The notes below the pieces were generated by a model, which was not told the origin of the DNA, made no database searches, and saw only the letters and a program-made list of their open reading frames with translations. Of a stretch of 8,862 nucleotides of DNA, positions 1 through 5,619 are shown in pieces. The translations under genes and the position numbers were made by a program. This stretch comes from Parcubacteria group bacterium GW2011_GWA1_47_8 (GTDB lineage: Bacteria; Patescibacteriota; Minisyncoccia; Phycocordibacterales; UBA1550), in NCBI GenBank assembly GCA_000996605.1, contig LCOP01000022.1:1-8862 (forward strand). The letters run 5' to 3'. Positions within the stretch are counted from its first letter, which is position 1, and every line of letters begins with the position of its first letter.

Positions 1-98
1 ATGCAGAGGAAATATGGAAGCCAAATGTATTAAAAACCTATTAAAAGTGACTGAGGATCTAGGAGGATTACGGTAACAGTTTATTTTGGCCTATAGCG
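1..98. other. window edge, no supported gene
   Basis: Short open stretches run in from the left edge on the plus strand. One frame stops at 42-44 and another at 74-76, so either could be the last codons of an upstream gene, but neither tail is recognisable. An AGGAGG string at 61-66 has no start codon at a useful distance. I see no RNA gene here. Confidence 0.3.
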
Positions 99-295
99 TC
101 CTACTCGGAGCCCCCAATCCGAACACTTGCGACACTGTTTTCCTTGATCTCATCCGAGATACTGCTGACACTTCGCCCGGGGTTGTCTGCTATCCACCGC
201 AGGCTCTTTCTCTTGCCTAGCCGAATTTACCTTTGAATCCGAACACTCATATAATTTTAGTGTATGAGTGTTCGGATTGGGGGCTCCGGGTAGGA
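99..295. repeat. 197-bp element bounded by 29-bp inverted repeats
   Basis: The arms 99-127 and 267-295 are reverse complements over 29 bases with one mismatch (T105 against G289); the inner 22 bases are perfect. A third, partial copy of the 12-mer AATCCGAACACT lies at 236-247 on the plus strand. It makes a second inverted repeat with the right arm: 236-251 pairs perfectly with 263-278 over 16 bp, with an 11-nt loop. The 108 bases between hold no convincing ORF. I found no target-site duplication at the outer ends and no transposase. It may be a REP/MITE-like intergenic element or a structured RNA; the sequence alone does not decide. Confidence 0.6.
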
Positions 296-374
296 ATTTC
301 CGACTACTCACAGAATAATATTATTATCTATTTGTCAATCAATTGTGTGTGCGAGGCGTGTGGCTCGTTGGAGC

Positions 375-412
375 AAAAAACCCCACGACGCACAGAACGC
401 GCGATCGTGGGG
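375..412 (-). terminator. rho-independent terminator for the minus-strand transglycosylase gene
   Basis: Read on the minus strand, an 8-bp GC-rich stem (CCCCACGA at 381-388 against TCGTGGGG at 405-412), which can be extended inward by three pairs (389-391 / 401-403), is followed by six T (the A run at 375-380). It lies 21 bases beyond the stop codon at 434-436. Confidence 0.8.
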
Positions 413-433
413 GTAGCCATAAAAGGAGTGTCG

Positions 434-979
434 CTAAATACCGGGGTAACCCAAGATTCTTAAGTACTTGGATGCCCGCTCCACATAAGCATGGTCTTCG
501 GGGGAAAGGCCGGCTTTGATGAGGTTTCGTGCGCCTTCCGGTCCTTGGTTGTAGGCAAGAAACATCTCTTCCGGTTTATGATATCCGCACGTCTGTCGAA
601 TATACTTAAGATATCGCGTCCCTGTATCTACGTTTATTTCTGGATCAAACAGCTTTCTTGGATCAACGCCAAGAAAGACCGCTGTTGCTGGCTTTATCTG
701 CGTCAAGCCGAGCTCGGAGTTTTTGCCGCGCGCGTTTGCGTATCCCCCTGATTCAACGGCAATTGTTGCCGCAATGAACCGGCAATCGACACTATGTGTC
801 TTTGCGGCGTCCTTCATCTCCGAATGCCATGCGGCATATATGCGTACAAGCCGCTTTTCTTCCGGACTGCGGGGCGTTTTTGCAGGATTCGTGCATGTGA
901 CATCCAGAGGCGGGTTTAATGAAATGATTGATGCGATGGTAATACTTATCGCGAACAATCCCGCGAGAACCCTTATCAT
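434..979 (-). CDS. small lytic transglycosylase (SLT/goose-lysozyme fold), signal-anchored
   Basis: This 181-residue protein should cleave the MurNAc-GlcNAc bond of peptidoglycan outside the membrane. Residues 4-21 are hydrophobic and act as a signal or membrane anchor, followed by a proline-rich linker to about residue 38. The catalytic domain fills the rest: the ESGG motif places the likely catalytic glutamate at E76, then ELGLTQIKP (89-97), a GTRYLKYI helix (120-127), AYNQGP (142-147), and a Tyr-Val helix near 165. These are the usual SLT family 1 landmarks. No LysM or other wall-binding domain is present and no lipobox is seen. The start ATG (977-979) has a GGGAGG ribosome site 5 nt upstream, unlike the ribosomal genes here. 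The gene diverges from tuf, has its own likely promoter (1036-1064) and terminator (375-412). The family is clear; the physiological role (wall growth, pilus or secretion assembly) is not. Confidence 0.9.
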   Translation of the reverse strand: MIRVLAGLFAISITIASIISLNPPLDVTCTNPAKTPRSPEEKRLVRIYAAWHSEMKDAAKTHSVDCRFIAATIAVESGGYANARGKNSELGLTQIKPATAVFLGVDPRKLFDPEINVDTGTRYLKYIRQTCGYHKPEEMFLAYNQGPEGARNLIKAGLSPEDHAYVERASKYLRILGYPGI

Positions 980-1035
980 GAAAACCTCCCTTTCCTTTTT
1001 AGCTTAGTGAAATACACTGAAAAGAACCAAATTAG

Positions 1036-1064
1036 ATAATACCGTGGTTTCATAAGATTAGCAA
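1036..1064 (-). promoter_or_regulatory. probable promoter of the transglycosylase gene
   Basis: On the minus strand TTGCTA (1059-1064) and TATTAT (1036-1041) are separated by exactly 17 bases. This would start transcription near 1029 and give a leader of about 50 nt containing the GGGAGG ribosome site. No stronger alternative was seen. Confidence 0.5.
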
Positions 1065-1096
1065 CAGCGCAGGGTATTGTGTTTATACTGGAGAGC

Positions 1097-1124
1097 TTGA
1101 CTATTTGTACGCTTCTGCTAATAT
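1097..1124 (+). promoter_or_regulatory. probable sigma70-type promoter of tuf
   Basis: TTGACT (1097-1102), a 16-base spacer and TAATAT (1119-1124) make the best promoter in the divergent region. Transcription would begin near 1131, giving a leader of about 230 nt before the tuf ATG at 1360. The predicted start coincides with the 18-bp palindrome at 1134-1151. Confidence 0.65.
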
Positions 1125-1130
1125 GTCTTT

Positions 1131-1359
1131 TGTATATCGCGTACGCGGTATTTTTGTTTCCGTGTCTTATTTGTTCCTTATTAAAAGTCGTTTTTATAAG
1201 AAAATAATAAAAATTCTTTTGCGGCAAAAGGCTTATCGGTTCTCGTGTATATAACTGGGTACAATATACACTTCGTTCGCTCGAAAGTAAAAAGTAATAC
1301 TTTTTACTTTCCCCACTCTCTCGTGTATGAGCCTTTGATCGCAAAGAAAACACAAATAT
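1131..1359 (+). promoter_or_regulatory. structured leader of tuf-rpsJ
   Basis: About 230 nt with no ORF that has a ribosome site but with four hairpins. These are: a near-perfect palindrome at 1134-1151 (one T-G pair) followed by five T; CTTTTGC/GCAAAAG at 1216-1230; an 8-bp stem 1245-1252 / 1264-1271; and a perfect 12-bp stem 1284-1295 / 1299-1310 with a 3-nt loop. TCTCGTGTAT occurs twice, at 1241-1250 and 1319-1328. The length and structure suggest leader control of tuf, but no known riboswitch class is recognised. Confidence 0.45.
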
Positions 1360-2411
1360 ATGACAGAAGCATTTGATCGTTCCAAGCCGCACGTAAATGT
1401 CGGCACCATCGGACACGTTGACCACGGCAAGACTACCTTGACGGCGGCTATTTTGAACGTGCTCAACCTCGCAGGAAAGACGGTAAAGATGAAGTCAGTT
1501 GACCAGATTGACTCCGCACCGGAAGAAAAAGCCCGCGGTATTACTATTGCGCTTTCGCACAATGAGTACGCGACAGACGCACGCCACTACGCGCACATCG
1601 ACGCGCCGGGCCACGCCGACTACATTAAAAACATGATCACCGGTGCCGCACAGATGGACGGTGCTATTTTGGTGGTTGCCGCAACGGACGGTGTGATGCC
1701 CCAGACACGAGAGCATATCCTCCTTGCATACCAGATCGGTGTTCCCAAGATTTTGAGGCAAAATCTGCTGATGATGAGTGGGCAAAGAAGATTATCGAGC
1801 TTACGGATGCACTCGATTCCTATATTCCTGTTCCCGAGCGTGATGTGAAGAAGCCGTTTCTTATGCCTATTGAAGACGTGTTTTCAATCGAAGGTCGTGG
1901 TACGGTGGTCACTGGTCGTATTGAGCGTGGTCTCGTAAAAGTAGGCGAGGAAATTGAAATTGTCGGTATCAAAGACACCGTAAAAACAACCGTGACGGGT
2001 ATTGAAATGTTCAACAAGTCCCTTCAAGAGGGTATGGCAGGCGACAATGCAGGTATCCTTGTGCGTGGTATCAAGAAAGAAGATATCACTCGTGGACAGG
2101 TTCTCGCAAAGCCGGGCACCGTAACTCCGCACACCGAGTTTGAATGCGAAGTATATATCTTGAGCAAAGACGAAGGTGGACGCCACACGCCGTTCTTTAA
2201 CGGATACAAGCCTCAGTTTTATATCCGTACGACGGATGTAACTGGAGACGCAACGCTTCCCGAAGGAACGGAAATGGTTATGCCGGGAGATACGGTCAAG
2301 CTTAAAGTCAAGCTCATCGTTCCCGTTGCTCTTGAGGAACAACAGCGCTTTGCTATCCGCGAAGGCGGTCGCACGGTAGGTGCCGGTGTGGTCACCAAGA
2401 TCATCGCGTAA
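1360..2411 (+). pseudogene. tuf: elongation factor Tu with internal deletion and frameshift
   Basis: EF-Tu brings aminoacyl-tRNA to the ribosome as a GTP complex. The 5' part (1360 to about 1755, 132 codons) carries the P-loop GHVDHGKT (18-25), RGITI (59-63) and DAPGH (81-85), and reads normally to GVPKIL. The reading then jumps to another frame near 1755: the second frame reads EAKSADDEWAKK, runs through the DSYIPVPERD linker, and contains complete domains 2 and 3 to 2411 (218 codons). Together they give about 350 residues, whereas EF-Tu is usually 393-400. The missing piece corresponds to the segment with the NKxD guanine-specificity motif and the SAL motif, so the product could not work as an ordinary EF-Tu. 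If left unrepaired, the first frame stops at 1846-1848. No Shine-Dalgarno precedes the ATG. Either this is a deletion made in assembly, or a true broken copy with another tuf elsewhere; the otherwise perfect conservation favours an assembly or strain-level deletion. Confidence 0.85.
1748..1766. other. hairpin exactly at the tuf deletion junction
   Basis: The junction is a perfect 8-bp stem, AGATTTTG (1748-1755) and CAAAATCT (1759-1766), around a 3-nt AGG loop. The frame change falls inside it: TTG (1753-1755) is the last codon of the 5' frame and GAG (1755-1757) the first of the 3' frame. Confidence 0.7.
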
Positions 2412-2437
2412 TACAAATCGGTTCACCGTACTTTATT

Positions 2438-2776
2438 ATGGCAACAAAATCGGCAAAAGAAAAAGAGGTTTCGAGCAAGCTCCGCATCCGCGTGCGTGCA
2501 TACGAAAACAAAGTACTCGATAATTCGGTAAAACAAATTATTGACACCGCACTTCGCTATGACGCCGAGGTTTTGGGACCGACTCCACTACCGACCGAGA
2601 TCAAGAAGTACACAGTGAACCGCTCAACGTTTATTTACAAGAATGCGCGCGAGCAGTTTGAAATGCGCATCCACAAGCGCTTGATCGATATCTTGAATCC
2701 GGGAGCGAAGGTTATTGAGGCGCTTACGAATCTCTCCCTTCCTTCAGGGGTGAACATCGATGTGAAGATGATGTAA
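2438..2776 (+). CDS. rpsJ: 30S ribosomal protein S10
   Basis: 112 residues; S10 binds the 3' domain of 16S rRNA in the 30S head and also serves as NusE in transcription antitermination. The family core begins at about residue 14 (KLRIRVRAYENKVLDNS) and continues through GPTPLPTEIKKYTV, the REQFEMRIHKRLIDI segment and the C-terminal LPSGVNIDVKM. A short, charged N-terminal extension of about ten residues makes it slightly longer than the usual 102-105. The ATG lies 26 nt after the tuf stop, with no Shine-Dalgarno, and it is probably co-transcribed with tuf. It is followed by a terminator instead of rplC, which is its usual neighbour. Confidence 0.97.
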   Translation: MATKSAKEKEVSSKLRIRVRAYENKVLDNSVKQIIDTALRYDAEVLGPTPLPTEIKKYTVNRSTFIYKNAREQFEMRIHKRLIDILNPGAKVIEALTNLSLPSGVNIDVKMM

Positions 2777-2785
2777 ATTAAGGAG

Positions 2786-2814
2786 AAAAAAGCGTTCGAA
2801 AGGGCGCTTTTTTT
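2786..2814 (+). terminator. rho-independent terminator after rpsJ
   Basis: AAAAAAGCG (2786-2794) pairs with CGCTTTTTT (2805-2813) around a 10-nt loop, and the T run extends to 2814. It lies 9 bases after the rpsJ stop and ends the tuf-rpsJ unit. Confidence 0.75.
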
Positions 2815-3022
2815 GACTATAATTTACATCGTTCCATGCCGCTAGAAATGGCGTTTCGTGTGCGGATCGGACGAAGTGTTTGAAATATCGAAGACCACAG
2901 AAGTTAGACAGGCATTCTTCCATCGAAAAAACAAGCGCACCACGGCATTTATTGCGAGCGGATGATGCGGAAATGTAGAAGGTTGCGGTCAAGTAAAAAG
3001 TACCCGTTCGGGGCCGAAAGCA
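2815..3022. other. intergenic region, no supported gene
   Basis: About 200 bases between the rpsJ terminator and the next promoter. A plus-strand GTG-initiated frame at 2858-2965 is open for 35 codons and has plausible composition, but it has no ribosome site and no family. The string AAGTAAAAAGTA near 2991-3002 also occurs within the tuf leader hairpin (1285-1296). Nothing here resembles tRNA, tmRNA, SRP RNA or RNase P RNA. Confidence 0.4.
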
Positions 3023-3049
3023 TTGACTTCTTTCAAATGATATGATACT
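3023..3049 (+). promoter_or_regulatory. probable promoter of the 272-residue protein gene
   Basis: TTGACT (3023-3028) is followed after 15 bases by GATACT (3044-3049); an overlapping TATGAT lies at 3041-3046. The spacing is short, so the exact -10 is uncertain. A start near 3056 would give a leader of about 125 nt containing the 3089-3141 hairpin. Confidence 0.45.
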
Positions 3050-3088
3050 TTTAAACGTAGATTCGGGACCCCTTATTCTTTAAAACTT

Positions 3089-3141
3089 GCTTCGCTTCAG
3101 CACAGAGTCACTCTTGGAGTGTTTCTGTGCTGAAGCGAAGC
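3089..3141 (+). promoter_or_regulatory. long hairpin in the 5' leader of the unknown gene
   Basis: Arms 3089-3105 and 3125-3141 are perfect 17-bp complements. Within the 19-nt loop a second stem, CACTC (3109-3113) with GAGTG (3117-3121), stacks around a TTG loop. It has no T run after it, so it is not a typical terminator. It ends 26 bases before the Shine-Dalgarno at 3168-3172, where it could affect mRNA stability or be a protein-binding site. Confidence 0.6.
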
Positions 3142-3180
3142 CAATATCGGTGACGTTTGATAGCAATAGGAGAAAACGTG

Positions 3181-3999
3181 ATGAACACGAAGACCTATGA
3201 TAGACAAACCGCAAAATTTCTCGGAACTACTGGAGAGAACATGCCTGTTTTGGGAAAAGAACAAATGCAAAAGTGGATAAATGCACCCAGAACATTGCAA
3301 AAAGCACTCGACTGGATGTTTACCGCTAATCCAGAGGTTGTTGAGGTCGTTATGGCCGCTATAAGTATCGGCGATTGCTCAGAGCGGTTGGGTGTATTTA
3401 GCGATGATGGTCATGACGACGAGGACAATAACACAGAAACTCCTGATTGGGGTAAGTTAAGGGATTTGAGTAGGGCCATTATGGTTGATCTCAAGAAAAG
3501 GCGATGTTTTGGCGAGGATCCTTTCGCCCAAATAGAGCAGATACTTTCTAAGGAAAGAAATCAGATGCTTGAGGCGAACCTTAATTTTGTACTCGAAAAC
3601 ATTTCAGGAAGGTTAGCCTTGCGTCCGTTACTCGAGATTTACAGTGTAGACAGCGTGCGATACGAGGAAGAGTGGGCGATTTTCCTTCCTTCTGGCGAGG
3701 CGTTGGAAAAGAAAAACGTTAGTATCCCGAGTATTTCGCGTGATAATTTGGTGGAAGATTTAATCGTAACAAAAGGGGTCGCTTTTTCTGATCTGCTTCG
3801 AGAGTTGGAGAATGATTATCTCGACACGGCATATTCCTACTTTGAAAGGGAATATAGTATTACTCTCTCAACCCAAGAGCGCGATGAGGATTGGCGGATC
3901 AAGTTACATTTTAACGAAGGTGATGAATGTTTGCTAACCTTAGCTTTTTGCCTCGAAAGGGAACAAGTCAGTGAGATTATTAGGAGATCACGGGCATAA
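3181..3999 (+). CDS. unknown acidic 272-residue protein inserted between rpsJ and rplC
   Basis: I do not recognise a family. The ATG at 3181 is chosen because AGGAG (3168-3172) lies 8 nt upstream; an in-frame TTG at 3157 would precede the ribosome site. The protein is soluble, with no signal peptide or membrane segment. Visible parts are a hydrophobic, probably helical N-terminal third with QMQKWINAPRTLQKALDWMF (28-46), a very acidic low-complexity link SDDGHDDEDNN (74-84), a middle helical portion (about 90-150), and a C-terminal half rich in Glu and aromatic residues (YLDTAYSYFEREY 213-225) that ends in a basic tail, RRSRA. No catalytic motif, zinc site or DNA-binding motif stands out. It has its own promoter, leader hairpin and terminator, so it is a separate transcription unit inside the ribosomal gene cluster. 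Composition and codon use do not clearly differ from its neighbours by eye. Confidence 0.8.
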   Translation: MNTKTYDRQTAKFLGTTGENMPVLGKEQMQKWINAPRTLQKALDWMFTANPEVVEVVMAAISIGDCSERLGVFSDDGHDDEDNNTETPDWGKLRDLSRAIMVDLKKRRCFGEDPFAQIEQILSKERNQMLEANLNFVLENISGRLALRPLLEIYSVDSVRYEEEWAIFLPSGEALEKKNVSIPSISRDNLVEDLIVTKGVAFSDLLRELENDYLDTAYSYFEREYSITLSTQERDEDWRIKLHFNEGDECLLTLAFCLEREQVSEIIRRSRA

Positions 4000-4039
4000 A
4001 GTGTTAGATTCTTTCTATAAGAACAAATGTTTAACGTTT

Positions 4040-4076
4040 AGCCCCCCCTCTGTTTAGCAGAGAGAGGGGCTTTTTG
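4040..4076 (+). terminator. terminator after the unknown gene
   Basis: AGCCCC (4040-4045) pairs with GGGGCT (4066-4071) and an inner CTCTG/CAGAG stem (4048-4052 / 4058-4062) continues it after a small internal loop; TTTTT follows (4071-4075). It separates the unknown gene from the rplC unit. Confidence 0.8.
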
Positions 4077-4096
4077 TTGGGAAGGGTCAAAGCACA

Positions 4097-4124
4097 TTGC
4101 ATTTTTTTGCCGTTCGTGTATACT
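4097..4124 (+). promoter_or_regulatory. probable promoter of the rplC-rplD-rplW-rplB unit
   Basis: TTGCAT (4097-4102), a 16-base spacer and TATACT (4119-4124). Transcription would begin near 4131, leaving a leader of about 105 nt before rplC. The RNA would begin almost at once with CGTC-GAAA-GACG (4135-4146), a GNRA-tetraloop hairpin that could protect the 5' end. Confidence 0.6.
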
Positions 4125-4184
4125 TTCTCCTATACGTCGAAAGACGGCTATGTCCTGGTTTAAAAGCAGAAACGGAGGGGACCA

Positions 4185-4289
4185 ATGGCATCTCGCACAA
4201 CAGCGATTTGCTGTTGTTATTTTTTTATCACAACTTATGAAATTTATTCTTGGAAGAAAAGAGCAGATGGTGTCGTTTACCGGCACTGA
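4185..4289 (+). CDS. putative leader ORF of 34 codons overlapping rplC
   Basis: The ATG at 4185 has a strong Shine-Dalgarno, GGAGGGG (4174-4180), four bases before it, the best ribosome site in the ribosomal cluster. The peptide begins MASRTTAICCCYFFITT; it has three consecutive Cys codons (residues 9-11) and two Phe codons that lie in the descending arm and T run of the terminator hairpin at 4197-4226. The frame stays open past the rplC ATG (4237) and stops at 4287-4289, so it overlaps rplC in another frame. I infer a regulatory leader peptide whose translation would unfold the terminator. It could instead be a chance frame, and the site could serve the in-frame ATG region of rplC indirectly. 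Confidence 0.4.
   Translation: MASRTTAICCCYFFITTYEIYSWKKRADGVVYRH
4197..4226 (+). terminator. intrinsic terminator/attenuator in the rplC leader
   Basis: ACAACAGC (4197-4204) pairs perfectly with GCTGTTGT (4210-4217) around a GATTT loop, followed by TATTTTTTT (4218-4226). It stops 10 nt before the rplC start, after the promoter, so it would terminate the operon's own transcript unless prevented. That arrangement is typical of attenuation control. The 5' arm lies within codons 5-7 of the leader ORF. Confidence 0.7.
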
Positions 4290-4863
4290 CGGTTTAAATA
4301 CTGCCGCGACGTTTATTGCAGTTCCGCCGACAATCGTTACGCAGGTAAAGTCGAAAGACACTGACGGATACAATGCCGTGCAGGTCGGCTTTGGGGAGCG
4401 CGCAAAGAAGAATATTTCAAAAGCGGTTCAAGGCCATGTCGGCGAGCTCGGCTCTTTTGCAACTATTCACGAGTTTCGTGTTGACGACTCTTCCTCGTGG
4501 AAGAAGGGCGACAGCATCAATGCGGCGCTTTTCTCGGTAGGCGACGAGGTCATCGTATCCGGCGTTTCCAAAGGAAAAGGTTTCCAAGGCGTAGTGAAGC
4601 GCCACGGATTCCACGGAGGACCACGGTCGCACGGACAGAAGCACTCGGAACGCGAAGCGGGTTCTATTGGTGGAGGTGGTCGCGCGGGCGGACGTGTTGC
4701 CAAGGCAATGCGCATGCCGGGTCGTATGGGAAGCGATCGCGTGAGCGTGAAGGGTCTTTGTATTCTCGGTGTTGATGCCGAGAATGGCAAGATCCTTGTG
4801 TCGGGATGCGTACCGGGAATCAAAGGAGCAATTCTCGAAATTAAAGCTAAGCAAGTTCAATAA
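4237..4863 (+). CDS. rplC: 50S ribosomal protein L3
   Basis: 208 residues, the normal length. L3 is an early-assembly protein that binds 23S rRNA near the peptidyl transferase centre through a long central loop. The start MKFILGRKEQM is the family's usual N-terminus, so the ATG at 4237 is chosen over an in-frame ATG at 4150, which would add 29 unrelated residues. The characteristic GKGFQGVVKRHGF, GPRSHGQKH, SIGGGGRAGG and RMPGRMGSDRV segments are present, with VKGLCILGVDAENGKILV following. There is no Shine-Dalgarno right before the ATG. It is the first main gene of the rplC-D-W-B unit, preceded by its own promoter and attenuator-like leader rather than by rpsJ. Confidence 0.97.
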   Translation: MKFILGRKEQMVSFTGTDGLNTAATFIAVPPTIVTQVKSKDTDGYNAVQVGFGERAKKNISKAVQGHVGELGSFATIHEFRVDDSSSWKKGDSINAALFSVGDEVIVSGVSKGKGFQGVVKRHGFHGGPRSHGQKHSEREAGSIGGGGRAGGRVAKAMRMPGRMGSDRVSVKGLCILGVDAENGKILVSGCVPGIKGAILEIKAKQVQ

Positions 4864-4948
4864 GTTAAAGAAGTTTGATAAGTTCAAGAAGTCAGAAACT
4901 TATTAAACTTAAGCGAAGCGTAACTTATAAAACTTATAAAACTAATAC
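4853..4948 (+). repeat. 9-nt phased repeats with complementary halves between rplC and rplD
   Basis: Five 9-nt units starting with AAGT (AAGTTCAAT, AAGTTAAAG, AAGTTTGAT, AAGTTCAAG, AAGTCAGAA; 4853-4897) run from the last rplC codons across its TAA. They are followed by units starting ACTT (4898-4915) and by two exact copies of AACTTATAA (4922-4930, 4931-4939) and AACTAATAC (4940-4948) just before the rplD ATG. The AAGTT and AACTT units are complementary. The best stem is 4871-4884 with 4897-4910, 14 bp with one G-T pair, but other registers are possible. Confidence 0.6.
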
Positions 4949-4949
4949 A

Positions 4950-5615
4950 ATGGAAGCAACTATTTATACTACAAAAGGGAAAGAAGCAGGCAAGGTTACC
5001 TTGAATGAAAAAGTTTGGGGTCTTCCGTGGAACGCAGACTTGGTATATCAAGTCGTGGAGTCAATGCGTGCAAATGCGCGTGCGGGAACAGCGCATGCAA
5101 AAGATCGCGGGGCTGTATCGGGTGGTGGCAAAAAACCATGGCAGCAAAAGGGTACCGGTCGCGCACGCCATGGATCGAGCCGTTCGCCGATCTGGCGTCA
5201 CGGAGGCGTGACACACGGTCCTCTCGCCGCAAAGGATTATTCGAAGAAGATCAACAAAAAGGTTCGCATCAAAGCGCTCCACCTTATTTTATCCGAGAAA
5301 CTTCGCAAACATGAAGTCATGTTCCTTGACGATATTTCCATGAAGGAGCCGAAAACACGAGATGCGAAAGTCATTCTCGCCGCTCTTGCTGGTGTAAAAG
5401 GTTTCGAGAAGCTTCTTACCAAAAAGCGTAACGCCGCATATATTGCCGCATCGGGCAACAAGGAAGTGGCCGCAAAAAGTTTCTCAAACTTCGGGAATGT
5501 CAATTTTGATGATGTGAAGAACATGAACCCGCTCGACCTCTTGAGTCACAAATACGTGGTGTTTGCGGGGACCGCGGAAGGCGTGAAGTTTGTTGAAGAT
5601 AAGCTCACAAAATAA
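4950..5615 (+). CDS. rplD: 50S ribosomal protein L4
   Basis: 221 residues, slightly longer than the usual 200-210. L4 lines the peptide exit tunnel with its extended loop, seen here at about 58-91 (GGGKKPWQQKGTGRARHGS...PIWRHGGVTHGP). In E. coli it also represses its own operon by acting on the S10 leader. The C-terminal globular part contains ALHLILSEKLRKHEVMFLDD and the final NPLDLLSHKYVVFA. The ATG at 4950 is chosen because the family N-terminus starts there; an upstream in-frame start at 4875 would lie in the repeat tract. There is no Shine-Dalgarno, only an A/T-rich leader. The 86-nt gap to rplC is large compared with the 4-5 nt gaps later in the unit. Confidence 0.97.
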   Translation: MEATIYTTKGKEAGKVTLNEKVWGLPWNADLVYQVVESMRANARAGTAHAKDRGAVSGGGKKPWQQKGTGRARHGSSRSPIWRHGGVTHGPLAAKDYSKKINKKVRIKALHLILSEKLRKHEVMFLDDISMKEPKTRDAKVILAALAGVKGFEKLLTKKRNAAYIAASGNKEVAAKSFSNFGNVNFDDVKNMNPLDLLSHKYVVFAGTAEGVKFVEDKLTK

Positions 5616-5619
5616 TACT

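Noticed and set aside
99..295. tRNA or tRNA remnant suggested by the GC-rich GGAGCCCCC arms
   Set aside because: No T-loop GTTCGA motif, no anticodon arm and no cloverleaf spacing could be built on either strand.
233..463. Plus-strand 76-codon frame
   Set aside because: It runs through the inverted repeat and the minus-strand terminator, has no ribosome site and no protein-like pattern.
434..2411. Long antisense frames opposite tuf and the ribosomal genes
   Set aside because: They mirror the codon structure of the real genes and lack ribosome sites or recognisable domains.
2858..2965. 35-codon GTG frame in the rpsJ-downstream gap, possibly a gene remnant
   Set aside because: Short, no ribosome site, no recognisable family; an in-frame stop lies shortly upstream.
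4150..4236. In-frame ATG at 4150 giving an extended L3
   Set aside because: The added 29 residues do not resemble L3 and would be encoded across the attenuator-like hairpin; the ATG at 4237 gives the usual L3 N-terminus.
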